From NCBI GenBank assembly GCA_018662305.1, contig JABJGI010000149.1, positions 1 to 38,956 on the forward strand: a stretch of DNA of 38,956 bases. The letters are read 5' to 3'. Below, one piece after another: positions 10,897 through 22,584 of the stretch. The position numbers were made by a program, and so were the translations under genes. Source of the stretch: Porticoccaceae bacterium. Lineage in GTDB: Bacteria; Pseudomonadota; Gammaproteobacteria; Pseudomonadales; GM7GCV1. Below the pieces are notes generated by a model. That model searched no databases. It was not told the DNA's origin and saw nothing but the letters and a program-made list of their open reading frames with translations. Position 1 is the first letter of the stretch, and every line of letters begins with the position of its first letter.

Positions 10897-11281
10897 GCTG
10901 CTAAATAAAAAAAGGCAGTAAAAGCTTTTCTTTTCCTACCCCACAAGATCAGCACAGCTTATTCACAGAAGCCGCTGATAAAAAATACTTATCATTTAAT
11001 AAAGTCAGTTTGCTGTGGATCCTTTGTGGGTTGAGCAGGGATAAATTAGAGCGTTCTTTTCGGCTGCAAAACTAAGCACAGGTCCCACTCAAGAATTACG
11101 CAGTTTAGTTAATACTTATCTGCCTAGTTATGCTTCAGCTAAACCCATGAAAGCGTTTAACAAAACCCGGTTATCCACCGCAAACAGCTTCAGTAGTAAT
11201 AACAACAATAATCCTTCTAACTCTTCCATATACATATATATATTCTTATATAAATATTAATAACTAACGTGAAATCAAAGA
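10897..11281. other. oriC: Probable chromosomal replication origin (oriC), mnmE-mnmG gap
   Basis: A gene-free stretch that combines DnaA-box-like 9-mers with a strongly AT-rich tract. Boxes: TTATTCACA at 10959-10967, TTATCCACC at 11171-11179 (one mismatch), and a weaker TGTGGATCC at 11013-11021. A tract of nearly pure A/T runs from about 11226 to 11268. The order box-box-AT tract-mnmG reproduces the E. coli arrangement in which the duplex-unwinding element lies next to gidA (mnmG). From here all downstream genes (mnmG onward) and the dnaA-gyrB block are transcribed away from the origin, while rpmH-mnmE would be head-on, as in E. coli. Boxes are fewer than in E. coli oriC, so the call is probable rather than certain. 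Confidence 0.6.
11191..11211 (+). other. Trinucleotide-phased tract beside the oriC DnaA box
   Basis: Reads as consecutive YAR triplets (TAG TAA TAA CAA CAA TAA, preceded by CAG), between the DnaA box at 11171-11179 and the AT-rich tract. The triplet composition resembles the DnaA-trio element of bacterial origin unwinding regions, but as I understand the published polarity the nearest box lies on the wrong side, so this is only suggestive. Confidence 0.3.
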
Positions 11282-11310
11282 TTTGGCCTTTGCAGCGACT
11301 AGCCTATAAT
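11282..11310 (+). promoter_or_regulatory. Sigma-70 promoter of mnmG
   Basis: A consensus TATAAT (11305-11310) is preceded 16-17 bp upstream by TTTGGC/TTGGCC (11282-11288). It is followed by GCGCGACCC, a GC-rich discriminator. It lies 46 bp upstream of the mnmG ATG, at the edge of the AT-rich origin tract; transcription from it could influence origin opening, as gidA transcription does in E. coli. Confidence 0.7.
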
Positions 11311-11355
11311 GCGCGACCCAAATAAAACTTGATCGATTAAAACCGCAATCAATTT

Positions 11356-13245
11356 ATGAACCATAGTTACGAAGTTATTGTTGTCGGAGGAGGGCATGCT
11401 GGTACAGAAGCAGCGCTCGCGGCTGCCCGTATGGGTGCCAAAACACTCCTGCTGACACATAACATCGAAACACTTGGGCAAATGTCCTGTAACCCTGCAA
11501 TCGGCGGTATTGGCAAGAGCCACCTGGTTCGAGAGGTAGATGCCTTGGGTGGTGCTATGGCATTGGCCACAGATCAAGCTGGCATTCAGTTTAGATTGCT
11601 CAATTCGCGCAAGGGCCCTGCGGTAAGAGCAACAAGAGCTCAGGCCGATCGCCTGCTCTACCGTCAGGCGATTCGAGAAGTGCTGGAAAACCAGGAAAAC
11701 CTAGAGATATTTCAGCAGGCCGTTGATGATCTGGCGATTGAATCGGGCAAAGTGGTTGGTGTCATTACCAATATGGGTTTGCAGTTCAATGCGCCTGCTG
11801 TTGTTCTGACAACGGGTACTTTCCTGGGTGGAAAAGTCCATATCGGACTGGAAAATCATTCAGCGGGTCGAGCCGGTGATCCACCCTCGATTAAATTGGC
11901 AGATCGTTTACGCGAGCTACCTCTGCGAGTGGATCGCCTTAAAACCGGGACTCCTCCTAGAATCGATGCTCGCAGTGTCGACTTTGCGGTGATGACAGAA
12001 CAGTGGGGCGACAAGGACAGCAGAGGCAACGAGCCGGTGATGAGTTTCCTTGGGTCGGCAGAGCAACATCCAGAACAAACATGTTGTTGGATAACTCATA
12101 CCTCTGAACTGACCCACGAAATTATCCGCGGCGGCTTGGATCGCTCTCCCATGTTCACTGGAGTGATCGAGGGTATTGGCCCACGCTATTGCCCATCCAT
12201 CGAAGACAAAATTGTTCGCTTTGCCGACAAAAATTCCCACCAGATATTTGTAGAGCCAGAGGGTTTGCAGACCAACGAACTCTACCCCAACGGCATTTCC
12301 ACCAGCTTGCCCTATGACGTGCAGCAGGCCTTGGTGCAAAGTATTCCGGGTTTTGAGAAAGCGAGAATTACTCGCCCTGGTTATGCCATCGAATACGATT
12401 TCTTTGATCCGCGAGATCTAAAAACCTCGCTGGAAAACAAACATATGCCAGGGCTGTTTTTTGCCGGGCAAATCAATGGAACCACAGGCTACGAAGAAGC
12501 GGCTTCGCAGGGTTTATTGGCAGGGGTTAATGCGGTTCTGCTGGCTCGAGGACAAGAGTCATGGTGTCCCGGACGGGATGAGGCCTATTTGGGTGTCATG
12601 GTTGATGACTTGGTGACTATGGGTACCAAGGAACCTTATCGAATGTTTACCAGCCGTGCCGAGCATCGATTGATGTTGCGCGAGGACAACGCCGACCAAC
12701 GATTGACCGAGAAGGGTAGGGAGCTTGGTTTGGTGAGCGAAGATCGCTGGCAGCATTACCAAGAGAAATGTGAGCTGGTGGAGAAAGAAACCCAGCGGTT
12801 TAAAGACACCTGGGTGCAACCAGGTACCGAACAAGCTGATCGGTTAAGTCAATACATCGACAAACCCATCACACATGAGTATTCGCTCTTTGAACTACTC
12901 AAACGACCACAACTCGACTATCAAAAAGTGTGTGAGCTCAGCCAGATAGAAGAGGTGCGGGAAGATGCCGGTGAGCAGCTGGAGATATCGGCCAAATACG
13001 CTGGCTATATTGATCGCCAAACTCTTGAAGTTGCGCGCCTGAAAAATCAGGAGCATCAAAAGCTTTCAGCAGATTTTGATTACGCATCTGTTTCTGGCTT
13101 ATCCAATGAGGTTCGACAAAAACTGGACCAGGCAAAACCTGAAACCATTGGTCAAGCTTCCCGAGTGCCAGGGGTTACACCAGCAGCAATCTCTTTGTTG
13201 CTGATACACCTTAAGCGTCGCCAAGCTCTTAAGCAGAGCGCTTAA
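11356..13245 (+). CDS. mnmG: tRNA uridine-5-carboxymethylaminomethyl modification enzyme MnmG (GidA)
   Basis: FAD-dependent partner of MnmE in modifying wobble U34 of tRNA. The 629-residue protein (E. coli 629) has the N-terminal dinucleotide fold [19 protein letters not shown] around residues 9-27, the conserved [13 protein letters not shown] loop, the GTPPRID segment and the C-terminal helical domain that binds tRNA and MnmE. It starts the mnmG-rsmG-parA-parB series; rsmG follows after 51 bp. No strong ribosome binding site precedes the ATG. Confidence 0.97.
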   Translation: MNHSYEVIVVGGGHAGTEAALAAARMGAKTLLLTHNIETLGQMSCNPAIGGIGKSHLVREVDALGGAMALATDQAGIQFRLLNSRKGPAVRATRAQADRLLYRQAIREVLENQENLEIFQQAVDDLAIESGKVVGVITNMGLQFNAPAVVLTTGTFLGGKVHIGLENHSAGRAGDPPSIKLADRLRELPLRVDRLKTGTPPRIDARSVDFAVMTEQWGDKDSRGNEPVMSFLGSAEQHPEQTCCWITHTSELTHEIIRGGLDRSPMFTGVIEGIGPRYCPSIEDKIVRFADKNSHQIFVEPEGLQTNELYPNGISTSLPYDVQQALVQSIPGFEKARITRPGYAIEYDFFDPRDLKTSLENKHMPGLFFAGQINGTTGYEEAASQGLLAGVNAVLLARGQESWCPGRDEAYLGVMVDDLVTMGTKEPYRMFTSRAEHRLMLREDNADQRLTEKGRELGLVSEDRWQHYQEKCELVEKETQRFKDTWVQPGTEQADRLSQYIDKPITHEYSLFELLKRPQLDYQKVCELSQIEEVREDAGEQLEISAKYAGYIDRQTLEVARLKNQEHQKLSADFDYASVSGLSNEVRQKLDQAKPETIGQASRVPGVTPAAISLLLIHLKRRQALKQSA

Positions 13246-13296
13246 TGCCCTCAATTTTTTTGGCTAAAGACGCTCAATTCGCTGAGGGCTCTTAAA

Positions 13297-13953
13297 ATGG
13301 CTCAAAGACAGCAGCTTGGCGCAGAGCTGAGCGCTGGACTAAAACAACAATCCATCGATCTAGCCGATCAGCAAATCGAATCTTTGCTGGAATATCTGGA
13401 TCTAATGAACCACTGGAATCGCAGCATTAATCTCACCGCTGTTAGCGATCCGCTCGAGCAAGTTAGACGACATCTTCTCGATAGTTTTTCTGTCTACCCC
13501 TATATCACCGCGTCGCCAGTGCTGGATGTTGGCACCGGTGCCGGCTTGCCTGGCATCCCTTTGGCCATTGCCCAGCCAGATATTGAATGGCATCTATTAG
13601 ACAACAGCACAAAGCGCATAAGCTTTTTGCGGAGGGTGATTACCACGCTCAACCTGCAAAATGTGCAGCTGATCAACTCAAGGGTAGAAGATCACAAATC
13701 AGATCAGCCTTATTCGCTGATTATTTGCAGAGCCTTTGCCAGCCTCAAAGAGATCACACATAATGCCCAACACCTGATGGCTGCCGATGGATCTTTCCTG
13801 GCCATGAAAGGCCAATACCCAGAACAAGAAATTGCCGATATGTCCGACTCCTTTACGGTCACAGAATGTTATCCCCTGACGGTTCCCGGATTGTCAGAAG
13901 ATCGGCACCTGTTACAGATCAAAAAACTCACCAGAGAAACCGCCGCGCAATGA
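13297..13953 (+). CDS. rsmG: 16S rRNA (guanine-527-N7)-methyltransferase RsmG (GidB)
   Basis: SAM-dependent enzyme that methylates G527 of 16S rRNA in the 530 loop. The 218-residue product contains LMNHWNRSINLTAV and HLLDSF segments, the SAM-binding motif VLDVGTGAGLPGIPLAIA near residues 75-92, and the CRAFASLKEI and AMKGQYPEQE motifs. Its TGA stop overlaps the parA ATG (ATGA at 13950-13953), so the two are translationally coupled. Confidence 0.96.
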   Translation: MAQRQQLGAELSAGLKQQSIDLADQQIESLLEYLDLMNHWNRSINLTAVSDPLEQVRRHLLDSFSVYPYITASPVLDVGTGAGLPGIPLAIAQPDIEWHLLDNSTKRISFLRRVITTLNLQNVQLINSRVEDHKSDQPYSLIICRAFASLKEITHNAQHLMAADGSFLAMKGQYPEQEIADMSDSFTVTECYPLTVPGLSEDRHLLQIKKLTRETAAQ

Positions 13954-14720
13954 TTACTTTTGCCATTGCCAACCAAAAGGGTGGGGTGGGTAAAACCACA
14001 ACCGCGGTTAATTTGGCAGCAGGTTTGGCTCGCAGCTTCAAAAAAGTTTTGTTGATCGATATGGATCCACAGGGCAACGCCACCACTGGCAGCGGATTGG
14101 ATAAAAACGACCTACCTTCCTCGGTATTGGAAGTCTTGATGAACGAAACCAATATCGAAGACGCCATCATCAAAACCGAGGCGAGCAACTACGATATGTT
14201 GGCCGCCAATGCTGAACTGACCTCAGCCGAGGTGGAGCTGCTCAGTGAGTTGATGCGTGAACAACGGCTAAAACACGCATTAATGCGCGTCGAAGATGAC
14301 TACGACTTTGCCATTGTTGACTGCCCACCCTCATTGAACATGCTGACCCTCAATGCCTTGGTGGCGGCAGATGGTGTGATTATTCCCGTACAGACCGAAT
14401 TTTTTGCCCTCGAAGGCCTGTCTGCCCTGGTCAACACCATTAAGAAGGTGCAGCAAGTGGCGAACAAAGGCCTGCATATCGAAGGCATTGTCATGACCAT
14501 GTACGACAGCCGAACCACTTTAACAACCGACGTTGCCAAGCAACTGGCGCAGCATTTTGGAGATGTGGTTTATAAAACGGCGATACCGCGCAATGTGCGA
14601 TTGGCGGAATCACCCAGCCACGGCCTGTCTATTTTCGATTACGATAAAGACTCCAAAGGTGCCATCGCCTATATGGGGTTGTCGGCAGAAGTGATTCGCC
14701 GGGTGCGCGAAACAGCCTAG
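13950..14720 (+). CDS. parA: Chromosome partitioning ATPase ParA (Soj family)
   Basis: Deviant Walker-type ATPase that with ParB and parS segregates newly replicated origins. I choose the ATG at 13950 (256 residues), overlapping the rsmG stop; it yields MITFAIANQKGGVGKTT, so the deviant Walker A KGGVGKTT lies at residues 10-17 as in the family. LLIDMDPQGNATTGSG, the Walker B region AIVDCPPSLNMLTLNAL and the switch IPVQTEFFALEGLSAL follow. A longer reading frame extending back to 13866 merely overlaps rsmG. parB starts 62 bp downstream. Confidence 0.96.
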   Translation: MITFAIANQKGGVGKTTTAVNLAAGLARSFKKVLLIDMDPQGNATTGSGLDKNDLPSSVLEVLMNETNIEDAIIKTEASNYDMLAANAELTSAEVELLSELMREQRLKHALMRVEDDYDFAIVDCPPSLNMLTLNALVAADGVIIPVQTEFFALEGLSALVNTIKKVQQVANKGLHIEGIVMTMYDSRTTLTTDVAKQLAQHFGDVVYKTAIPRNVRLAESPSHGLSIFDYDKDSKGAIAYMGLSAEVIRRVRETA

Positions 14721-14782
14721 AGAAAGACTAGAAAGCAACGGATAGACAGAAACAGACAAGCTAGAGAATTTGGACTAAACGA

Positions 14783-15709
14783 ATGTCAGCAAAAAAACGT
14801 GGATTAGGCAGCGGCCTCGATACCCTTCTCGGTGTATCTCAAGAGATAGAACAAGCTCAAACGGAAGCTGCCAAAACCCAAGCAGCTCAAGCCACTCAAA
14901 GTGGTACTGAGTCTCACGCAGACAGCCTGCAAACTCTGCCGGTCGATCAGATTCAGCGCGGCCAGTATCAGCCACGCCGATACTTTGATGAGGACGCGCT
15001 CAATGAATTGGCCGACTCCATAAAAGAGCAGGGTCTGCTGCAACCCATAGTTGTGCGTTCGGTTTCTAAAGGTAAAAAACCGAAGTACGAAATTATTGCC
15101 GGTGAGCGTCGCTGGCGCGCCAGTCAAATTGCTGGCCTGCATGAAATCCCAGTTTTGATCAAAGAGCTCGACGACGAAAGCACCGTTGCCGTTGCTTTGA
15201 TCGAAAACCTGCAGCGTGAAGACCTCAACCCCATGGAAGAGGCCTACGCGCTAAGCCGGCTCAAAGAAGAATTTAATCTGACCCACGATCAAGTGGCCAA
15301 GGCTGTGGGGAAATCCCGTAGCACAGTAACCAACCTCCTTCGTCTCAACAGCCTGACGGAAGCGGTTCGGAAAATGGTCGAAAATACCGATATTGAAATG
15401 GGCCATGCTCGAGCGCTGCTAAGCCTGGATTCTGGCCAACAATTGGAAGCGGCAAAACAAATCGTCGAAAAAGCGATGTCGGTTAGACAGGCCGAGGCTC
15501 TGGTGCGCGGATTTGGTAGCGCTAAGACCAAAGCCACCAAGAAACCGCAAAAACCGGACGCCGATATCCAAAGACTAGAGCAGGAGTTGGCGGAAAAAAT
15601 CGGCGCCTCGACGCAAATTCAGCACAAGGCGAACGGCAAAGGGAAGCTGGTTATTAGCTACAACTCTGCCGATGAACTCGAAGGAATTTTGTCTCACTTT
15701 AAACTCTAG
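14783..15709 (+). CDS. parB: Chromosome partitioning protein ParB (Spo0J family)
   Basis: CTP-dependent clamp that loads at parS, spreads, and is moved by ParA. The 308-residue protein starts KKRGLGSGLDTLLG (the conserved N-terminus that stimulates ParA), then has LPVDQIQRGQYQPRRYFDE, the CTP-binding GERRWRA box near residues 107-113, IENLQREDLNPMEEA and the HTH region QVAKAVGKSRSTVTNLLRL, followed by a C-terminal dimerisation domain. Its target parS sites lie in recF. Confidence 0.96.
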   Translation: MSAKKRGLGSGLDTLLGVSQEIEQAQTEAAKTQAAQATQSGTESHADSLQTLPVDQIQRGQYQPRRYFDEDALNELADSIKEQGLLQPIVVRSVSKGKKPKYEIIAGERRWRASQIAGLHEIPVLIKELDDESTVAVALIENLQREDLNPMEEAYALSRLKEEFNLTHDQVAKAVGKSRSTVTNLLRLNSLTEAVRKMVENTDIEMGHARALLSLDSGQQLEAAKQIVEKAMSVRQAEALVRGFGSAKTKATKKPQKPDADIQRLEQELAEKIGASTQIQHKANGKGKLVISYNSADELEGILSHFKL

Positions 15710-15742
15710 AATTAGCCTCAAAAAAGGGCAAAAACAAAAAGT

Positions 15743-15784
15743 CGATAATTCGTCACAAGCGCCTGAGAAATATCGATTTTTTTA
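15743..15784 (+). terminator. Weak candidate terminator after parB
   Basis: TCGATA (15743-15748) can pair with TATCGA (15772-15777) across a 23-base loop and is followed by seven T residues (15778-15784). The stem is short and the loop long, so efficiency is doubtful, but the position between parB and the separate atp promoter is sensible. Confidence 0.3.
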
Positions 15785-15810
15785 GAAGCGCTATATAGCC
15801 CTCAGCTTCC

Positions 15811-15839
15811 TTGAACAATACACCTGCGATCTCTATAAT
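15811..15839 (+). promoter_or_regulatory. Sigma-70 promoter of the atp operon
   Basis: TTGAAC (15811-15816) and a perfect TATAAT (15834-15839) are separated by the optimal 17 bp. The following CGCGACCCC is a GC-rich discriminator almost identical to that of the mnmG promoter. Expected transcription start is about 15846, giving a 5' leader of about 30 bases before the atpI GTG. Confidence 0.8.
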
Positions 15840-15876
15840 CGCGACCCCGGACTTGGTGCGGTACCCAACTTAGCGG

Positions 15877-16281
15877 GTGCCACTTGGTGTAGCAGATTTG
15901 CAAAAAACCGCTCTGACGATTAGCCAACACCTCCTAACGCTTTTTTGTATTGGTACCGTCCTCAGCCTAGTTAATCTGGTAGTTTCGGTAGATTGGGCCA
16001 CAGGATTCGGGTTTGGCGCGCTGATTTCATTTTTGCCGCAGAGTTATTTTGCACTGCAGGCATTCAGAATCTCGGCAGCAGTTGACCCCCAAAAAGCCTA
16101 CTTCGCAATGATGCGTGGCGAGTCGGGAAAGTTTTTACTAACAGCAGCTTTGTTTGCGTTGTTGTTTAAATTTCGGCCAGACATATTGGCCCCAGCGGTT
16201 TTTACTGGGTTCGGTGTGATGCTGGTGACACAAATTATCGGCAGTGCGTTTCTTCAGAAGAAGCTCGCTGCAAAAAAATAA
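15877..16281 (+). CDS. atpI: ATP synthase protein I (AtpI)
   Basis: Small membrane protein encoded at the head of F1Fo operons; it is not part of the final enzyme and is thought to help c-ring assembly or Mg2+ supply. The 134-residue product has four hydrophobic segments (about residues 15-35, 40-55, 80-97, 100-122) and the family-style LISFLPQSYFALQAFR and GESGKFLLTAALFALLFKF stretches. The GTG start lacks a clear ribosome binding site; a TTG a few codons downstream is an alternative. Confidence 0.88.
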   Translation: MPLGVADLQKTALTISQHLLTLFCIGTVLSLVNLVVSVDWATGFGFGALISFLPQSYFALQAFRISAAVDPQKAYFAMMRGESGKFLLTAALFALLFKFRPDILAPAVFTGFGVMLVTQIIGSAFLQKKLAAKK

Positions 16282-16323
16282 AATTGACGCACTAGGTCAA
16301 TTCGAAAGGTCTGAGAGAGCTGA

Positions 16324-17259
<936 letters not shown>

Positions 17260-17306
17260 TTACGTTTTCACACGCTTTTAAATTTAAAAACACTTCGACG
17301 AATTAG

Positions 17307-17552
<246 letters not shown>

Positions 17553-17577
17553 GATCTCGTTCCGTTGCAGCTAAGGC

Positions 17578-17595
17578 ATTGAGCGCTCGCTCAAT
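17578..17595 (+). promoter_or_regulatory. mRNA hairpin between atpE and atpF
   Basis: ATTGAGCG CT CGCTCAAT is a perfect 8-bp inverted repeat in the atpE-atpF gap, with no T tract. It is more likely an mRNA processing or stability element helping the differential expression of subunit c than a terminator. Confidence 0.45.
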
Positions 17596-17643
17596 AACTG
17601 CTGCCTCACATACGATCCTCGAATCTAAAAAAGGTAAATAACA

Positions 17644-18114
17644 GTGAATATTAACTTCACACTTGTCGGCCAAATGATCTTCTTTGTGCTGTTCGTGATG
17701 TTCTGCGTCAAATACGTTTGGCCGCCCATCACCAACGCTATGAAAGAACGCGCCGAAAAGATTGCCGATGGTTTGGCTGCTGCCGACCGCGCTGAAAAAA
17801 GTTTGGAGCTGGCTCAAGAAAAAGCCGGCGAAGATCTTAAAGAAGCGAAGGCACAAGCCTCTGAAATTATTGATTCCGCTAAAAAGCGCGGTGATCAAAT
17901 GGTTGAAGAAGCCAAGCAAAAAGCTCAAGAAGAAGCGGAGCGAATTCGCACCGCGGCTGAAGCCGAAGTTGAACAGCAAATCGCCAAAGCTCGCGAAGAA
18001 CTGCGCGCCCAGGTTTCTGAACTCTCTATTGCAGGGGCAGAAAAAATACTTGGCGAAAGCATCGACGCTGCGAAACACGGCGACATGCTGAAAAAGCTTT
18101 CAGCAGAACTGTAA
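17644..18114 (+). CDS. atpF: F1Fo ATP synthase subunit b
   Basis: Peripheral stalk subunit anchoring F1 to Fo. The 156-residue protein has one N-terminal transmembrane helix (about residues 6-26) followed by a long charged Ala/Glu/Lys coiled coil, and matches E. coli b (156) in length. The start is GTG at 17644 with AAGG upstream. Confidence 0.96.
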   Translation: MNINFTLVGQMIFFVLFVMFCVKYVWPPITNAMKERAEKIADGLAAADRAEKSLELAQEKAGEDLKEAKAQASEIIDSAKKRGDQMVEEAKQKAQEEAERIRTAAEAEVEQQIAKAREELRAQVSELSIAGAEKILGESIDAAKHGDMLKKLSAEL

Positions 18115-18140
18115 CCAAGAGCTGTAACACAGAGTCCACC

Positions 18141-18677
18141 ATGGCAGAACTTAAAACACTAGCTCGACCCTACGCCCGCGCCGCATTCGAACATGCGGAC
18201 GAAGCGAAAAAACTTGGTGAGTGGGAAACACAACTTATCCAGTTGGCGTCGATCTGTTCTGAAGCAAAGGTCGCGGCAGCGCTTAACTCACCCGAGTTAA
18301 CCAGTGCCCAGCGATCAGAGATGGTACTCAGCTTAGGTGGCGACGATTTCAGTAGTGAAGTCGCCAACTTTATCGGCGTACTCGCCGAACAAAAACGTTT
18401 GAATCTGGTTGCGGAAATCTCCGAACTGTTTCAGGCATTGAAAGCCCAGCGAGAGCAAAGCGTCGAAGTGCATGTTGCTTCCGCCTATGAGCTTTCTGAA
18501 GAACAAGTTACCCAACTTTCTACTACCTTGACCAAAACCCTGGATCGCGAAGTCTCTTTGACCTGCGATGTCGACGCTAGCCTTATCGGTGGTGTTCGAA
18601 TTAACGCGGGTGACACAGTCATTGATGCCACGGTTCAGGGACGTCTGAACAAGTTGGCTGAAGCAATGAATTCCTGA
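18141..18677 (+). CDS. atpH: F1Fo ATP synthase subunit delta
   Basis: Peripheral stalk cap linking subunit b to the alpha3beta3 head. The 178-residue product (E. coli 177) starts AELKTLARPYARAAFEHA and ends with the conserved DASLIGGVRINAGDTVID and GRLNKLAEAM segment. It follows atpF by 26 bp and precedes atpA by 11 bp. Confidence 0.96.
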   Translation: MAELKTLARPYARAAFEHADEAKKLGEWETQLIQLASICSEAKVAAALNSPELTSAQRSEMVLSLGGDDFSSEVANFIGVLAEQKRLNLVAEISELFQALKAQREQSVEVHVASAYELSEEQVTQLSTTLTKTLDREVSLTCDVDASLIGGVRINAGDTVIDATVQGRLNKLAEAMNS

Positions 18678-18688
18678 GGAAAAAATAG

Positions 18689-20233
18689 ATGCAACAACTC
18701 AACCCCTCCGAAATCAGTGAGATCATCAAAAAGCGGATTGATTCCCTTGAGGTGACAAGCGAGGCCCAGAACGAGGGCACAGTCGTTTCGGTTCAAGACG
18801 GTATCGTACGTATCCACGGCTTGGCCGAGGTGATGTACGGTGAAATGATCGAATTCGACGGTGGCCTATACGGCATGGCGTTGAACCTGGAGCGCGACTC
18901 TGTTGGTGCCATTGTTCTTGGTGACTATCTAGGTCTTTCCGAAGGTGCAAAAGCCCGCTGTACTGGCCGTATTTTGGAAGTACCTGTTGGCCCGGCTCTT
19001 CAAGGCCGTGTTGTTGACGCCCTCGGAATGCCAATCGACGGCAAAGGCGCCATCGAAACCACAGAAACTGACGCCATCGAAAAAGTTGCACCTGGTGTAA
19101 TTGAGCGTCAATCAGTTGATCAGCCACTGCAAACCGGTTTGAAAGCTATCGACTCCATGGTGCCAATCGGCCGTGGCCAGCGTGAGCTAATTATTGGTGA
19201 CCGTCAGATCGGTAAAACTGCTATTGCGATCGATACCATCATCAACCAGAAAGACACCGGCGTTAAGTGTGTTTATGTTGCGGTTGGGCAGAAGAACTCT
19301 ACCGTTGCGAATATTGTTCGTAAGCTCGAAGAGCACGGCGCCATGGACCACACCATTGTGGTTGCGGCCAACGCATCCGACCCAGCGTCCATGCAATTCT
19401 TGGCTCCTTATGCTGGTGCCACCATGGGTGAGTACTACCGTGACCGCGGTGAAGACGCCCTGATTATTTATGATGATTTGACCAAGCAAGCTTGGGCTTA
19501 TCGTCAAATCTCTCTATTGCTTCGTCGCCCACCGGGCCGTGAAGCCTACCCTGGTGATGTTTTCTACTTGCACTCACGTTTGCTAGAGCGCTCAGCTCGA
19601 GTCAATGCCGAGTACGTTGAGAAATTCACTGGCGGTAAAGTAAAAGGCAAAACCGGTTCTTTGACCGCACTGCCAATTATCGAAACCCAAGCGGGTGACG
19701 TATCAGCCTTCGTACCCACCAACGTGATTTCTATTACCGATGGTCAGATCTTCCTTGAGTCCGATCTGTTTAACTCCGGTATCCGTCCTGCGATGAACGC
19801 TGGTCTGTCGGTATCTCGTGTAGGTGGTGCAGCGCAAACCAAAATCATTAAAAAGCTCGGCGGTGGTATTCGTCTGGCACTGGCTCAGTATCGTGAACTG
19901 GCGGCATTCTCGCAGTTTGCATCTGACCTGGATGACGCTACCCGTGAGCAACTCGAGCACGGCCAAGCCGTAACCGAATTGATGAAGCAGCTTCAATACA
20001 GCCCACAGAACGTGGCCGAGATGGGTGTGGTGCTTTACGCCGCTAACTCCGGTTACCTCAAGGGTATGGAAATCGCCAAGATCGGTGACTTCGAAGCAGC
20101 GGTTATCAGCTACATGAACTCTGAGCACTCTGACTTGATGGCTCAGGTAAATGACGGCGGCAAATGGGACGACGACATCGAAGCGGGCTTTAAAGCGGCT
20201 CTCGACAAGTTTGTTGAAACTCAGTCCTACTAA
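18689..20233 (+). CDS. atpA: F1Fo ATP synthase subunit alpha
   Basis: Non-catalytic nucleotide-binding subunit of F1. The 514-residue protein (E. coli 513) begins [18 protein letters not shown] and has the Walker [12 protein letters not shown] near residues 170-180 and the signature [17 protein letters not shown] with the arginine finger. Codons are strongly biased, in keeping with high expression. GAGGA lies just upstream of the ATG. Confidence 0.98.
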   Translation: MQQLNPSEISEIIKKRIDSLEVTSEAQNEGTVVSVQDGIVRIHGLAEVMYGEMIEFDGGLYGMALNLERDSVGAIVLGDYLGLSEGAKARCTGRILEVPVGPALQGRVVDALGMPIDGKGAIETTETDAIEKVAPGVIERQSVDQPLQTGLKAIDSMVPIGRGQRELIIGDRQIGKTAIAIDTIINQKDTGVKCVYVAVGQKNSTVANIVRKLEEHGAMDHTIVVAANASDPASMQFLAPYAGATMGEYYRDRGEDALIIYDDLTKQAWAYRQISLLLRRPPGREAYPGDVFYLHSRLLERSARVNAEYVEKFTGGKVKGKTGSLTALPIIETQAGDVSAFVPTNVISITDGQIFLESDLFNSGIRPAMNAGLSVSRVGGAAQTKIIKKLGGGIRLALAQYRELAAFSQFASDLDDATREQLEHGQAVTELMKQLQYSPQNVAEMGVVLYAANSGYLKGMEIAKIGDFEAAVISYMNSEHSDLMAQVNDGGKWDDDIEAGFKAALDKFVETQSY

Positions 20234-20248
20234 TCTAGGTATCGAACT

Positions 20249-21112
20249 GTGGCAGTCGGAAAGGAAGTAAAAACTAAGATCGCGAGTATTCAAAGTACTC
20301 AAAAGATCACTTCCGCTATGGAAATGGTTGCGGCCAGTAAAATGCGCCGGGCTTCTGATCGCATGGCACTTGGCAAACCCTACGCTGACAACATTCGCAA
20401 AGTAATCGGCAACGTCGCTAACGCGAACTCCGAATACCGCCACCGCTATATGGTTGAGCGCGAAGTGAAAAACGTCGGTTTTATCGTAGTTGCCTCTGAC
20501 CGTGGCCTTTGTGGTGGTTTGAACATCAACCTCTTTAAGCAGGTTCTGAAAACATCCAAGACCTACGCCGACCAAGAAATTGGGGTGAAGTTCTGTTCCG
20601 TTGGCGCCAAAGCCATGAGCTTCTTCAACAAATACGGCGGTGATGTTCTCGGTGCAGTGCGCGACCTGGGTGACGCACCTGCGGCAGGGGATTTGCTCGG
20701 CAACGTCAAAGTGATGTTGGAAGCCTTTGATAAAGGCGAGATCGATCGCTTATATCTAGCCGGCAACGAATTTGTAAACACCATGACGCAAGCGCCTCAG
20801 GTAAGCCAACTATTACCATTGCCAAAAATCGAAGCCGACGAGATGTCCCATCACTGGGATTACCTCTACGAGCCAGACGATGCAGGTGTAATTTTGGAAG
20901 GCCTATTGGTTCGTTATGTTGAATCTCAGGTTTATCAGGCAGTAGTAGAAAACAAAGCCTGTGAAATGGCCGCGCGTATGTTGGCCATGAAAAACGCCAC
21001 GGATAACGCTGGCGATATTATTGACGAGTTGCAGTTGCTCTATAACAAGGCTCGTCAGGCAGCTATTACGCAAGAGCTTTCAGAGATTGTAGCGGGCGCC
21101 GCGGCTGTTTAA
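20249..21112 (+). CDS. atpG: F1Fo ATP synthase subunit gamma
   Basis: Central rotating shaft of F1. The 287-residue protein (E. coli 287) starts [20 protein letters not shown] and has [13 protein letters not shown] near the N-terminus; the C-terminal helix holds [15 protein letters not shown] and [16 protein letters not shown]. The start is GTG at 20249, giving the standard family N-terminus. Confidence 0.97.
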   Translation: MAVGKEVKTKIASIQSTQKITSAMEMVAASKMRRASDRMALGKPYADNIRKVIGNVANANSEYRHRYMVEREVKNVGFIVVASDRGLCGGLNINLFKQVLKTSKTYADQEIGVKFCSVGAKAMSFFNKYGGDVLGAVRDLGDAPAAGDLLGNVKVMLEAFDKGEIDRLYLAGNEFVNTMTQAPQVSQLLPLPKIEADEMSHHWDYLYEPDDAGVILEGLLVRYVESQVYQAVVENKACEMAARMLAMKNATDNAGDIIDELQLLYNKARQAAITQELSEIVAGAAAV

Positions 21113-21150
21113 AGACAGTTGGTTCCCAGAAAATTTAAAGAGAAGAATTC

Positions 21151-21166
21151 GGACAGCACGCTGTCC
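21151..21166 (+). promoter_or_regulatory. mRNA hairpin in the atpG-atpD gap
   Basis: GGACAGC AC GCTGTCC is a perfect 7-bp inverted repeat 30 bp upstream of atpD, without a T tract. It may stabilise or process the polycistronic mRNA; its role is not evident from sequence. Confidence 0.4.
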
Positions 21167-21177
21167 CCAAAAGTTAA

Positions 21178-22572
<1,395 letters not shown>

Positions 22573-22584
22573 GGTAAAACTTCG

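Noticed and set aside
13866-13949. Upstream extension of parA into rsmG
   Set aside because: The extension overlaps rsmG, encodes nothing conserved, and the ATG at 13950 gives the normal family N-terminus and an ATGA coupling with rsmG.
19703-20575. 290-residue minus-strand open frame across atpA-atpG
   Set aside because: It is wholly antisense to two strongly conserved genes whose frames are certain; strong codon bias on the coding strand leaves a long open mirror frame.
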